A stretch of DNA of 16,393 nucleotides from an uncultured Roseburia sp. (GCA_947070915.1 CAMTDY010000049.1:1-16393); one strand, 5' to 3'. Positions 1-7,245 are shown, numbered from the stretch's first letter. The notes: generated by a model not told the origin, from the letters alone. Numbers and translations: made by a program.

Positions 1-1107
1 GATAAAAGACCAGTTATCTGTTATAAATCTTCCTGCGCTTCCGATTAATCCTCCTGCTTTTACCGCTACGTCAACGACAAAATTCATGGCATTTCCAATT
101 CCGCCCAGGACACTCTCCGCCTTTTCCCCGAACATCTCCACCATCTGCATGGAACTTGGCAGTCCGTGGGCAGCCAATGCCTGGTCAGCGTCCTGGATCA
201 CATTCGTCCAGCCGCGGGCAAAGGCCGCATGCATGTTGGCAAAAGTAACCGCCCACATACCCCCTGCATCTTTTGCCGCTCCATGGGATACCCCCCGGTC
301 CATCGCCTCACTTACTGTCTGGATAAACTGGGCCGTACTTATGACGCCGTCGCTTAAATCTTCTTTTACAGAACTCACGGACTCACCGACAGCGGCGGCA
401 TAGATTTCAGCAGCCCCAATGCCGGCATCAAATAACCGGTCAAGCTGTTCTGCCTCAACGGTTCCTTTGGAATACATCTTCCCGATTGCATCGACTACAC
501 TTCCAAGCTGTTCATTGGTTCCTTTACCGTAAAAACTTACGGCATCGGCCCAGATCCTTACCTGGTCTGCCGCAGTGCCAAGCGCCATCCCTCTCGTCAT
601 AAAGCCCTGGACAGATTTTGCTGCTACGTCCAGACCATAAGCGGTCCCCAGAACATTTTCTCTTATCTCCGAAAGTGCAGCATTGGCCAGATTGGAATCC
701 TGGGTCATGGTAGTAACAGTTCTCTGGAAACGGTTCATTATGTCCAGCCTGTCAAATGCCCCGCTCATATCTGTTACCCCGGTGCGTCCAATGGTATTCC
801 GCATAAGCCCAATCGCCTGATTCGCTACCAGGATGCCTCTCTGCCACCCGGAAAAACCATTTTCCACTCTCTGTACCGGCTCTTCAATATCCTCAACTTT
901 TGTAACCATATCTCCTAATTTCGTAGAGGCGGAGGCAAGTTCTTCCCTGGCACCGATAAGGGACGATGTGTCAATGTCCATATCTATATCCATTGCCTGG
1001 TTCATCTTCTCCATTTCCAGAATGGTTATGTTGACTGCATTAATGACACCGTATAAAACGGAACTAAAATTATCCTGCAGCTCAATTGCAGATTGTATCG
1101 TTGCCAT
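1..1107 (-). CDS. Phage tail tape measure protein, N-terminal part (runs off left edge)
   Basis: This frame stays open for 369 codons from the ATG at 1107 to base 1, so the 3' part of the gene lies outside the window. Residues about 115-260 read like the conserved N-terminal tape-measure domain: an FDRLDIMNRFQRT start, a run about tracking added components, and GTVEAEQLDRLFDAGIG. Before it are helical, Glu/Lys-rich residues. Tape measure proteins set tail length by spanning the tube during assembly and usually also help DNA entry. The start is supported by a GGAAGGG ribosome site a few bases upstream. The stop of the frameshifted chaperone frame lies at 1109-1111, just before this ATG, so translation is probably coupled. 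Position after sheath, tube and chaperone fits the family. High confidence in identity; full length is unknown. Confidence 0.93.
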   Translation of the reverse strand, partial: MATIQSAIELQDNFSSVLYGVINAVNITILEMEKMNQAMDIDMDIDTSSLIGAREELASASTKLGDMVTKVEDIEEPVQRVENGFSGWQRGILVANQAIGLMRNTIGRTGVTDMSGAFDRLDIMNRFQRTVTTMTQDSNLANAALSEIRENVLGTAYGLDVAAKSVQGFMTRGMALGTAADQVRIWADAVSFYGKGTNEQLGSVVDAIGKMYSKGTVEAEQLDRLFDAGIGAAEIYAAAVGESVSSVKEDLSDGVISTAQFIQTVSEAMDRGVSHGAAKDAGGMWAVTFANMHAAFARGWTNVIQDADQALAAHGLPSSMQMVEMFGEKAESVLGGIGNAMNFVVDVAVKAGGLIGSAGRFITDNWSFI

Positions 1108-1108
1108 A

Positions 1109-1722
1109 TCATCCCTTCCTTTCTTTTTCAGCTTTTCGCAGCTCTTCCTGTTCCTTCTCTACCCTTATATCGATTGCCGCAATGACAAACGCTTTTTCAT
1201 TTTCTTTCATAGCGATAAACTGGGAAGGACTCCAGTGGAATTTATGGAGACAATAATATGCATAATTCGCTTCGGCATCCTCCCCCTCGATCAGTTTTTT
1301 GCGTTATCAACCTTTTCCTGTAGTGGCTTAAAGCCATGAAAGCGCTGTACCCATTCACACAGATCCTGATACTCTCCCGGATCATCAACCAGTTCATATA
1401 ATAAGTCTTCCGGTGTTTTTACCCCATATGAATCCTGGAGCGAGGAATTGTTCAGGTCGGGAAAAACAACTGACTGGCAGATTATTTCTGCCAAATACTT
1501 ATTTACGTTCAATCGTGGGCGGAATGCATTCGGCTTTCCTTTGATCTGAATCTCTTCCGTGCACGAGTCCCTGATCGCCGTATCCTTCTTTGTTCCGATA
1601 TGCCGAAATTCCCATTTCACCGGTTCTCCTTTTTCATCGCATATACTTTCTGTTACCACATGCTTTTCATTTTCCTTTTTTTTCTTATTTTCTTTCAAAA
1701 ACGCAGTTAAGCTACTCATCAT
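1109..1722 (-). CDS. Tail assembly chaperone, -1 frameshift fusion product (gpGT-like)
   Basis: This is the predicted long product made when ribosomes slip back one base on A AAA AAC at 1294-1300, just before the zero-frame TGA at 1291-1293. It has the 143 residues of the XkdN-like protein followed by 61 residues of the -1 frame, 204 in all. The added part begins LIEGEDAEANYAYYCLHKF, then has HWSPSQFIAMKENEKAFVIAA and a charged coiled tail, ending at TGA 1109-1111. A W-x-P plus charged E-x-E helix is typical of the T part of tail chaperones, which recruits the tape measure protein while the short form coats it. The -1 frame has no good start of its own at its upstream end, which favours frameshifting over separate translation. 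That this gene class uses frameshifting is well established; its use here is inferred from sequence. Confidence 0.82.
1291..1722 (-). CDS. XkdN-like tail assembly chaperone, zero-frame product
   Basis: A 143-residue protein that resembles PBSX XkdN: a Lys-rich N-terminus (residues about 10-22), a central segment with FRPRLNVNKYLAEIICQS, then a PDLNNSSLQDSYGVKTPEDLLYELV helix region and a C-terminus ending VDNAKN. Members chaperone the tape measure protein during tail assembly and are not in the finished virion. The frame is open further to a TTG at 1737, but that codon overlaps the ribosome site; GAAAGGA lies 6 bases before the ATG at 1722, which I take as the start (a second ATG follows at 1719). 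It sits between the tube gene and tape measure, the usual place. The last codons form a -1 slippery site (separate entry). Confidence 0.88.
   Translation of the reverse strand: MMSSLTAFLKENKKKKENEKHVVTESICDEKGEPVKWEFRHIGTKKDTAIRDSCTEEIQIKGKPNAFRPRLNVNKYLAEIICQSVVFPDLNNSSLQDSYGVKTPEDLLYELVDDPGEYQDLCEWVQRFHGFKPLQEKVDNAKN
1294..1300 (-). promoter_or_regulatory. Programmed -1 frameshift slippery site A AAA AAC
   Basis: On the minus strand the last codons of the chaperone gene are GCA AAA AAC TGA, so the heptamer A AAA AAC lies in the zero frame in X XXY YYZ phase, directly before the stop. Slipping back one base continues as CTG ATC GAG and stays open for 61 codons to the tape measure start. A GGAAAAGG stretch lies about 10-17 bases upstream and could act as an SD-like stimulator, as known for dnaX. 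I did not identify a clear downstream hairpin or pseudoknot. Confidence 0.85.
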
Positions 1723-1750
1723 TTTCCATCCTTTCAAATAAAATTTTCTG

Positions 1751-2260
1751 TCAGTTTCTCAACATTCCTTCCAGCATTTTGAATTTTCTTGGAATCTTAA
1801 AGTCCTCAAATGTTCCGGAAGCGTCTTCGTCCAAGGAGTCATCTGACGTTGCGTCAAATTTGGCGAGAATTCCTTCGTCAAGGTTGCAGCCCACAAGATC
1901 TACCTCCTGCATCTCCGCATCCGACGTTGGATCATAGTTCAGAATCTGGGTTTCAAAATATACATCCTGGCCAGTATTTTTGAATTCCTCCATTAATTCC
2001 CGCAGGATGGAAGTATTGTAATGCATGGTAGCAGAGAAAGTCCCTTCCCACCCCGTGGACTTGTTGCCGCTTCCTGTCTTGCCGAGTATGGCTACTTTTT
2101 TTTTCGTTTTTTTGAACTTTGCTTCAAACTTTGTCATGCTCATAAAATTGTAACGTCTCCCTTTGATCGTCACAAAGCACTGCGCAAGTTTTGCAGACAA
2201 TGTATCCTTCGCAAGCATGGTCGCATTGTTTGAAAGTTCTGCAATTTCTTCCTGTGTCAC
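1751..2260 (-). CDS. XkdM-like tail tube protein
   Basis: A 169-residue protein resembling the XkdM-type tail tube family. After about 25 helical residues it has a beta-rich core: CFVTIKGRRYNFMSMTKFEAKF, then KKKVAILGKTGSGNKSTGWEGTFSATMHY, which matches the family pattern of a tube strand followed by a K-T-G-x-x-G loop and a strand. The acidic C-terminus (DDSLDEDASGTFEDFKIP) includes the common late beta segment. The tube forms the inner conduit of the contractile tail. Translation begins at GTG 2260 with GGAAGGAG about 7 bases before it. It lies 15 bases after the sheath stop and before the chaperone gene, as in PBSX-like phages. Confidence 0.9.
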   Translation of the reverse strand: MTQEEIAELSNNATMLAKDTLSAKLAQCFVTIKGRRYNFMSMTKFEAKFKKTKKKVAILGKTGSGNKSTGWEGTFSATMHYNTSILRELMEEFKNTGQDVYFETQILNYDPTSDAEMQEVDLVGCNLDEGILAKFDATSDDSLDEDASGTFEDFKIPRKFKMLEGMLRN

Positions 2261-2275
2261 AATATCGCTCCTTCC

Positions 2276-3556
2276 TTACTGCACAGTTACAGTCATATAT
2301 AACTGTTCCATCGCATTTACAATCGTTACCGTGTCCGTTACGGTAACAGATTTCTTTGAATCCCCTTCCGAGACAACCACATCGGATTCCGAAAAGTTTT
2401 CAATCGCTCCAATTTTCTGCAATTCCTCATGGTGTTTAACGATATCCAGCCACAGCGCATTTCTGCCTGATATGCTATTCGCGATCGCTCCAATATATCT
2501 ACTGTTGAATATCACTGCAATATCATTTGCGATCTGATCCATGACACGAATTGACTGGTTCGACTGGAATATCTCTCCTTTTTCATCACTCAACGTGGTA
2601 AGAGAGTTTATATCCGTAAGGATCCGGATCTCGTCCCCCGTCTGGTGCAGAACAAATTCACCGGCTTTTATCGCCGTCTCCAGCTCCGTCTGCGTGTAGG
2701 AGCATTTCACTTCCGCCTCTCCATCGTACTTCTTATTGGTACACGACTTATTGACAGCACATCCTCCTACTGTTCCAAGAACCCATGGAACCACGTTGAT
2801 ACCGTTTTTCACGTTTACAATGCCTTCGTGGTCTGCTACCGTGTTGTAAGCCACGCATTGAAACTTCGCGCCAACTGTTTCACGCATTCGTTTCGTGAAA
2901 GCCACATACAATCTGTTTGTGGCCGCATCTTCTGTCATTGTACCAATAGCATTAAAGGCGTAGGGTTCGATCGCAGCCAGGTATTCTGTATGGTCTTTTC
3001 CAGTCACCTCTGAATTGGTTCCTCCTGTCATCAGCAGCCCCGCTGTTTCTTCCAGGGCAACATCACGTTTAAAAGCCACCAGACCATTGTCTTTCAGCTC
3101 ATTCGCAGCCACAACAGTCTGCATATCAATAAGCGTAGTGTCAAGGTATGTCTTTACATCAAACTTTGCCTGATCATCTACATTTACCTGAATGACGATT
3201 CTTATATCATTGCCCCTTGTTCCGCTGTGCAGTGCCTTTGCGTAAACATTCTCTGCCCTGGCTCCGCCAGCGTTTAAACGGTACAAATAAAGCTTTGTCG
3301 CATTCCGGAAAATATCCCTGAGCTCAGACAGCTCGTCTGCGTTATAGCCATATCCGAAAATCTCAATGGAATTTTTGATCAGCTTTTCTTCTGTTATTTC
3401 AATGATTCCTCCAGGTCCCCAGTTAAGCTCAAGCCCCATTGTCACAGTGCCCCTCTCTCCCATTAATGCCTGGGCACGGGCCGCACTGACAAAATTAATA
3501 TAAGAACCTGGCAGGATCTTGTTCTGACTTGTAAAAGTTCCGCCACCAAGTGCCAT
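2276..3556 (-). CDS. XkdK-like contractile tail sheath protein
   Basis: A 426-residue protein with the sheath signature: an N-terminus leading into PGSYINFVSAARAQALMGERG, then LELNWGPGGIIEIT, a middle domain where a GTRGNDIRIVI stretch follows the typical YLYRLN segment, and a C-terminal domain with ILTDINSLTTLSDEKGEIFQSNQSIRVMDQIANDIAVIFNSRYIG, which is the conserved core that interlocks sheath rings. Its presence shows a contractile tail. The start ATG at 3556 directly follows the TAA of the small upstream gene (3557-3559), with AAGGTGGAG as ribosome site. The tail of the protein, KSVTVTDTVTIVNAMEQLYMTVTVQ, is the usual C-terminal strand of XkdK homologues. Confidence 0.94.
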   Translation of the reverse strand: MALGGGTFTSQNKILPGSYINFVSAARAQALMGERGTVTMGLELNWGPGGIIEITEEKLIKNSIEIFGYGYNADELSELRDIFRNATKLYLYRLNAGGARAENVYAKALHSGTRGNDIRIVIQVNVDDQAKFDVKTYLDTTLIDMQTVVAANELKDNGLVAFKRDVALEETAGLLMTGGTNSEVTGKDHTEYLAAIEPYAFNAIGTMTEDAATNRLYVAFTKRMRETVGAKFQCVAYNTVADHEGIVNVKNGINVVPWVLGTVGGCAVNKSCTNKKYDGEAEVKCSYTQTELETAIKAGEFVLHQTGDEIRILTDINSLTTLSDEKGEIFQSNQSIRVMDQIANDIAVIFNSRYIGAIANSISGRNALWLDIVKHHEELQKIGAIENFSESDVVVSEGDSKKSVTVTDTVTIVNAMEQLYMTVTVQ

Positions 3557-3739
3557 TTACTCCACCTTACCTTTCTTGTAGTTCTGAATCTTCTTTTCCA
3601 CCTCGGAAACCAGATATGAACCTTCCCCTAGAAGAGCTTCCAGAAGATCTGCATCTTTCGCAAATCTTTCGGAAGACATCAGCTGTTCTTTCGAGAACCT
3701 TGGGGTATTTGCCTTTTTACTTGTTTTTTCTGCTACCAT
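3557..3739 (-). CDS. Small conserved phage protein before the tail sheath
   Basis: A 60-residue, Lys-rich protein: a charged start, then RFSKEQLMSSERFAKDADLLEALLGEGSYLVSEVEKKIQNYKKGKVE. The pattern of a short helix, an xxAxDxLxALL segment, and a final helix ending in a basic stretch is one I recognise from small proteins encoded between the tail terminator and sheath in PBSX-like phages (similar in place to YkzL). Its role is not known to me. It overlaps the 3' end of the tail terminator gene by 23 bases, has a GGTGG ribosome site before the ATG, and its stop abuts the sheath ATG, so it is co-translated with them. Confidence 0.72.
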   Translation of the reverse strand: MVAEKTSKKANTPRFSKEQLMSSERFAKDADLLEALLGEGSYLVSEVEKKIQNYKKGKVE

Positions 3740-4163
3740 CTTTCAATCCACCTTCCACATTCAGTTTTTCCATCCAGGGTTCTTCCTGCGCAGCTTGAAC
3801 AGCATAGCAGTCATAATTCACAAACATCGTAAGGAATCCCTCGGTTGGTTCTGAAGAAATCTTTGTTCCTTCCATCAAATCACCGTCTGCATTTTTAATA
3901 TACTCCAGCGCCGACACAAGCCGGTCCCTGATTCCATTGCACTCCCTCTCCGGCTCGTCGGTGCAGGGGAAATACTGAACTGTAAATTTATTTTCCAGTC
4001 TCCTTCTGCTCCCGAGCCATCTCTCATCTGAACCACTTACGCAGGACACAAAAAAACAGGGCTTCTCTGTCCCCTGCTGCCTGTCTTCCGTGTATATGGA
4101 ATACTTGCTGCCGAATTCCACATATAAAGCATTGGTGATCCCATCCAGAATCTTATTTGTCAT
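3717..4163 (-). CDS. Tail terminator-like protein
   Basis: A 148-residue protein resembling the phage tail terminator family found before the sheath gene (XkdJ/YqbJ place in PBSX-like phages). It starts MTNKILDGITNALYVEFGSKYSIYTEDRQQGTEKPCFFV, followed by a beta-strand region FTVQYFPCTDEPERECNGIRDRLVSALEYI; this layout (N-terminal helix, I-Y-x-E strand, paired strands, helix) is typical. The role is to cap the tail tube and link tail to head. The frame is open to an ATG at 4184, but AAGGAGGTG lies 7 bases before the ATG at 4163, which overlaps the previous stop as ATGA, so 4163 is the start. Family assignment is by pattern only. Confidence 0.78.
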   Translation of the reverse strand: MTNKILDGITNALYVEFGSKYSIYTEDRQQGTEKPCFFVSCVSGSDERWLGSRRRLENKFTVQYFPCTDEPERECNGIRDRLVSALEYIKNADGDLMEGTKISSEPTEGFLTMFVNYDCYAVQAAQEEPWMEKLNVEGGLKDGSRKNK

Positions 4164-4657
4164 TGAAGCACCTCCTTCAGCCATTTTTCAAGTTCCTTTT
4201 CAAGAAACTTCGGTGCAATCCTGCGGATTTCCTCCTCGGATTTGGTCAGCATGAATCTTCCTTTCACCCAGGAGCTCTTTAGCTGCTTGGCAATGGCAGG
4301 AACATATCTACCAGGTTCCTGCCGGTGCCCATATTCCACATAAGAGGCATATTCCTTTGAATTTTTCACCTCTACTTTATAAACGCCTCCAGTGCAGGAT
4401 ACCTCTAAGGTGTTATCCCACAGCCAGGCTCTCTTTAGTTCCCCTCCCTGCTTTCCGGATTCAACAAGATCTCCCTCTTCCGTTAATTCATAGGTTTCTG
4501 AATAGTCCCCCACCGGGGTCCGGCTTACGACCTTGCGCAAAAGCCTGGCTGCCAGCCCCTGCGCCGCTTTCCTGCAAAACGTGTCCATTTGCGCTCTGCC
4601 CTGCACGCCTTTGAGCTGGTCCCGTAATCTTACAAGGTCTTTTATATCCAATGTCAC
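4160..4657 (-). CDS. HK97 Gp10-like head-tail/tail completion protein
   Basis: About 165 residues. The sequence LDIKDLVRLRDQLKGV, then FCRKAAQGLAARLLRKVVSRTPVG, then a beta region VYKVEVKNSKEYASYVEYGHRQEPGRYVPAI is the Gp10-like pattern (A-x-x-L-x-x-x-V-x-x-R-T-P-V-G and the E-Y-G-H strand). These proteins complete the head-tail joint. The frame is open far upstream to 4801, but that part overlaps the preceding gene. The family N-terminus and the end of the preceding gene (TAA 4668-4670) place the start at GTG 4657, 10 bases after that stop; its ribosome site is weak, so coupling to the preceding gene is likely. A TTG two codons later is possible. Confidence 0.85.
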   Translation of the reverse strand: MTLDIKDLVRLRDQLKGVQGRAQMDTFCRKAAQGLAARLLRKVVSRTPVGDYSETYELTEEGDLVESGKQGGELKRAWLWDNTLEVSCTGGVYKVEVKNSKEYASYVEYGHRQEPGRYVPAIAKQLKSSWVKGRFMLTKSEEEIRRIAPKFLEKELEKWLKEVLQ

Positions 4658-4667
4658 GCTACCCGTA

Positions 4668-5045
4668 TTACGACCACCTTTCACGCAGTTGAAGGACAAT
4701 TTCCTGATGTGAACTGTACACCGCCGGCTGCCCGGACCGTTCATATTCATATATACGTCCTTTATGCTTGATCTCAAGCACACATCCGGTTTTAATATCA
4801 ATGTCCGGGCTTATGAACAGTTTCGCAGTCTGGGAAGGCGCTGAAGCCGGATCTGCTTTCTCTCCCGCTTCCAGTCTGGAAAATGACAGGCGGCACGGTT
4901 CGTCCTCTAAGGTGGCAACCCTTTTTCCCTTTTTGACTTTTGTTTTTTCATCGAAAACATCCTTCTGCTCATAAACCGAACAGCTGTCCTCATACGTCTG
5001 TTCGATTTTTTCTCGCATAATCCTGCGGGCACTTTCAATATTCAT
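4668..5045 (-). CDS. Head-tail stopper/connector protein
   Basis: A 125-residue protein in the slot between adaptor and Gp10-like protein. It begins with an amphipathic helix (IESARRIMREKIEQTYEDS), then SVYEQKDVFDEKTKVKKGKRV and beta strands CRLSFSRLEAG, QTAKLFISPDIDIKTGCVLEIKHKGRIYEYERSGQPAVYSSHQEIVLQL. An all-beta small protein with a C-terminal strand reading H-x-E-I-x-L is what stopper or head-closure proteins show (XkdH/YqbH place). It would seal the connector and dock the tail. The ATG at 5045 overlaps the previous stop as ATGA, so translation is coupled. The function rests on gene order plus weak pattern similarity. Confidence 0.75.
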   Translation of the reverse strand: MNIESARRIMREKIEQTYEDSCSVYEQKDVFDEKTKVKKGKRVATLEDEPCRLSFSRLEAGEKADPASAPSQTAKLFISPDIDIKTGCVLEIKHKGRIYEYERSGQPAVYSSHQEIVLQLRERWS

Positions 5046-5386
5046 GATCCAAACCTCACTTTACGAAAACGATTTAGGGATGTTTTATACCGGCTTAGTA
5101 TATTGTCAATAGAGCTTTCTTCCACATCTTTTCTGAAAGATACGGAAATATCTCCTTCTGTGATAGAAGAAACTGAAAGCTCTCCTTCTTTCCCTTGTCT
5201 TGCTCCATGATATATATCTATTGCTATACGGCATGTTGTTTTTTGCAGACCGGAAGGAATCTCATTGATATTGCAGTAGTTCTTTACCGCTTCCTCCGCC
5301 TCTTCCGCAGCAAACCGCAGGACGGAATCTTTTGAATGGTCTTGTGGATCCATTCCAAGAAGTTCTTTCAATTTCTTTATCTCCAT
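5042..5386 (-). CDS. Gp6-like head-tail adaptor protein
   Basis: A 114-residue protein: MEIKKLKELLGMDPQDHSKDSVLRFAAEEAEEAVKNYCNINEIP, then GLQKTTCRIAIDIYHGARQGKEGE, then SSITEGDISVSFRKD. The helical bundle with C-N-I-x-x-I-P followed by L-x-x-x-x-x-x-x-A-x-D-x-Y and then I-x-E-G-D-x-S-x-S-F is characteristic of Gp6/gp15-type adaptors that ring the portal bottom. The start ATG at 5386 has a GTGAGGATC ribosome site. It follows the capsid stop by 14 bases and overlaps the stopper gene by 4 bases. Family-level call is confident; ring position is from known homologues. Confidence 0.85.
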   Translation of the reverse strand: MEIKKLKELLGMDPQDHSKDSVLRFAAEEAEEAVKNYCNINEIPSGLQKTTCRIAIDIYHGARQGKEGELSVSSITEGDISVSFRKDVEESSIDNILSRYKTSLNRFRKVRFGS

Positions 5387-5400
5387 CGATCCTCACCATC

Positions 5401-6402
5401 CTAAAGTTTGTGCTTAAAAGCCACGATCCGGATCTGTTTTGGCTCATAAACCGGTTTCCAGTTCGATGGATCCCGCATTTCTTCCCGGGATGGTCCCTCG
5501 GTTTTTGCCACATTTTCACTCGTAAATGCTACGCCGCGCGGATGAAGGATACTAGTCCGCCGATTAATAAGAAAATCTACACCTGAACCTTTTCTTTTTG
5601 CACGATCTGTCTCTGTTGGCACAAACCCTTCCGGGTTTCCGTTTCCAAGAGCTACAGCTCCATTTCCAAATAGATATGTGGTATAAACACCTTTTTCTAC
5701 CGGGCAGCCATCGTCTACAATTACCCGTTTTCCCTGGTACACATTAAAGCTTACATCCTCAGATGGCTTTATCGTCTGGATCATATTCTGTTTTTTCAGA
5801 TGCGCTTCAGTCGCACTGTGCATCGCTACTCCGGTCAGCTGAGCTTTTGCATCTCCTAAGAGCTGCTCCGCGTCAATAAAAGCGGATCCACTCCAGCTTG
5901 CCGCAGCACCACTTTTCCCCGATATATCCAACAAATTGGAAGTCAGGCGCGTTTCCTCTGATTTTGCAGCATCCCCTGTCGCCGCTGGAATTGTCCCGAA
6001 AATCCCGTTGAGCACTGCGATCAATTCCTTTTGCAAATCTCTGGACCAGAACCTGGCAACCAGCTCCCCTATGGCTTTCATCGGGTCCTTACCCGCAAGC
6101 GCAGCAGATAAGTCTGTCGCACTCCACATCTTTGCTCTTCGGAATATTGCCGCTACATCCTTGTTGGATGTGATCTTGTTCTCTTCCAGATCCTTACCTT
6201 CGATCACCTGCTCAGATTCTCCGTTGAGATCCTCGAAGAAAGGCATGTTCACCGTCGGCGCTGCCTGAGATGCCAGACTGTCAAATTCTTTATTGTTTTC
6301 TACAATCCCGCTGCTTAACAACGCGGAAAGTTCCATTGTCCTGTTTACTACGTACGGATTGAATAATTCCGGTACGATAACATCCTGTAACGTTGTTCCC
6401 AT
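5401..6402 (-). CDS. Major capsid protein
   Basis: A 333-residue protein that begins TTLQDVIVPELFNPYVVNRTMELSALLSSGIV, then has PTVNMPFFEDLNGESEQVIEGKDL, and later AAIFRRAKMWSATDLSAALAGKDPM, FWSRDLQKELIAVLNGIFG and VDDGCPVEKGVYTTYLFGNGAVALG. This layout (N-arm, then a P-domain helix, then a VDD-x-x-x-x-x-x-x-x-Y-x-x-Y-L-F-G-x-G-A strand) belongs to the HK97-fold capsid family common in Firmicute phages with a separate Gp20-like scaffold. It forms the shell. The start ATG at 6402 is preceded by AAGGTGAAG and lies 24 bases after the scaffold stop. No prohead protease gene of the usual S14 or U35 type is visible in the window. Confidence 0.93.
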   Translation of the reverse strand: MGTTLQDVIVPELFNPYVVNRTMELSALLSSGIVENNKEFDSLASQAAPTVNMPFFEDLNGESEQVIEGKDLEENKITSNKDVAAIFRRAKMWSATDLSAALAGKDPMKAIGELVARFWSRDLQKELIAVLNGIFGTIPAATGDAAKSEETRLTSNLLDISGKSGAAASWSGSAFIDAEQLLGDAKAQLTGVAMHSATEAHLKKQNMIQTIKPSEDVSFNVYQGKRVIVDDGCPVEKGVYTTYLFGNGAVALGNGNPEGFVPTETDRAKRKGSGVDFLINRRTSILHPRGVAFTSENVAKTEGPSREEMRDPSNWKPVYEPKQIRIVAFKHKL

Positions 6403-6426
6403 TTACTTCACCTTTTCCTTTCAATT

Positions 6427-7041
6427 TTAGATATTTACTCCTGCTGCCGCAGCCATTGCCCTCGCCTGTTCCGGGTTTGCCCTTAACATCTCCCCTTGTT
6501 TTGTCATGTTAAAAGTTTCTTTGGCAAAGGGATTTTCCGAATGTTCCCCTTCGCCCCCCTGGGGGCTGTACCCAGGCTTTCTCTGCTCTTGCTTGAACAG
6601 GTGTGCCATTGATTTGTCCGCTCTGTATGGTTTTATGACGTCTTCCACTCCTATCGGATTGTTTTCCTTGTCAAAGACAAACTTCCCGACACCGCCTGCC
6701 TTATAGATCAGATAATCCGGATCAATGACCCCTGCTTTGCTCAGCTGCTCTTTCAAAGCATATGTCTGTCTTTCTTCCCGTGAAGAATTCTGCAGATTCT
6801 CAATCTCCTTCTCATAATCCTTGATCTTCTTCTGAAGCTCTTCACTGCCCTTGTTCTCCTTTTTCAGGTCGGTGATCGTTTTGTTTGCCGTCTTCAGTTC
6901 CTCTGCTTTGGCATCAAAGTCCTCCTTTGACACTGCATGATTTGGAAACTCCTTCTGTATGGCATTGAATATCGCCTTGATATCCACTTTTCCATCCTCG
7001 TTCTCAGAAGCCTCTTCCAGTATTTTCAGTAACCATTCCAT
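6427..7041 (-). CDS. Capsid scaffolding protein (Gp20 minor structural family)
   Basis: A 204-residue Lys/Glu-rich protein. After MEWLLKILEEASENEDGKVDIKAIFNAIQKEFPNHAV comes a long coiled coil (about residues 40-95, KAEELKTANKTITDLKKENKG and on), then ALKEQLSKAGVIDPDYLIYKAGG and a C-terminus with PQGGEGEHSENPFAKETFNMTKQGEMLRANPEQARAMA. That order (coiled coil, then an A-L-x-x-x-L-x-x-x-G-V-x-D-x-x-Y-L segment, then a short C-terminal motif that binds capsid) is the Gp20 scaffold pattern. An ATG at 7056 is in frame, but GGAGGGAAAG lies just before the ATG at 7041, which I prefer. It follows a 200-base structured gap (terminators at 7114-7186), so its expression may be set separately from the portal and MuF genes. 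Confidence 0.9.
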   Translation of the reverse strand: MEWLLKILEEASENEDGKVDIKAIFNAIQKEFPNHAVSKEDFDAKAEELKTANKTITDLKKENKGSEELQKKIKDYEKEIENLQNSSREERQTYALKEQLSKAGVIDPDYLIYKAGGVGKFVFDKENNPIGVEDVIKPYRADKSMAHLFKQEQRKPGYSPQGGEGEHSENPFAKETFNMTKQGEMLRANPEQARAMAAAAGVNI

Positions 7042-7113
7042 TCTCTTTCCCTCCATATCTTTTATTCTGGTACTGCCAGTGCAGACTCAGCCGGATATTT
7101 CACGGCGGAATAT

Positions 7114-7147
7114 ATAAAAATAGGACTGCTGCCAGCCCTATTTTTAT
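7114..7147 (-). terminator. Terminator-like hairpin before the scaffold gene
   Basis: A long inverted repeat: AAAAATAGG pairs with CCTATTTTT, continuing through a G-U pair and CTG/CAG to a GCAG loop. The G-U pair forms only in RNA made from the minus strand, the direction of the operon; on the other strand it would be an A-C mismatch. The U-run is inside the 3' arm. It may act in both directions. Confidence 0.6.
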
Positions 7148-7156
7148 CTCATGCAT

Positions 7157-7186
7157 AAAGAAAGAGAGCCTGTCACTAAGCTCTCT
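7157..7186 (-). terminator. Intrinsic terminator-like hairpin with U-rich tail
   Basis: On the minus strand AGAGAGC, a 10-base loop and GCTCTCT form a 7-bp stem followed by TTCTTT. It lies downstream of the 66-residue ORF and 10 bases before the next hairpin, so the two are in tandem. The stem is only moderately stable. Confidence 0.55.
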
Positions 7187-7189
7187 CTG

Positions 7190-7212
7190 TTTGCGCCCGC
7201 GCAAATTCGGGC
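7190..7212. repeat. Overlapping palindromes TTTGCGC-CC-GCGCAAA and GCCCG/CGGGC
   Basis: Bases 7190-7205 form a 16-bp palindrome with a 2-base centre, TTTGCGCCCGCGCAAA. A second inverted repeat, GCCCG at 7195-7199 and CGGGC at 7208-7212, shares bases with it, so in RNA the two hairpins exclude each other. The core TTGCGC-CC-GCGCAA differs by one base from the palindrome at 13414-13427. It could be an operator in DNA or an RNA switch before the terminators; I cannot tell which. Confidence 0.6.
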
Positions 7213-7245
7213 ATTTTCTGCTATTACGTTTAGAAATTAAAACTT

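Noticed and set aside
86..403. Plus-strand ORF opposite the tape measure gene
   Set aside because: It lies wholly on the antisense of a clear tape measure frame, has no ribosome site of note, and its translation has no recognisable domain.
833..1339. Plus-strand ORF of 168 codons
   Set aside because: Antisense to the tape measure start, the frameshift frame and the end of the chaperone gene, all of which are better supported.
2645..3013. Plus-strand ORF opposite the sheath gene
   Set aside because: Antisense shadow of a strongly supported tail sheath; no family resemblance.
4658..4801. N-terminal extension of the Gp10-like protein up to 4801
   Set aside because: It overlaps the stopper gene by about 130 bases and does not match the family; homologous N-termini begin near the GTG at 4657.
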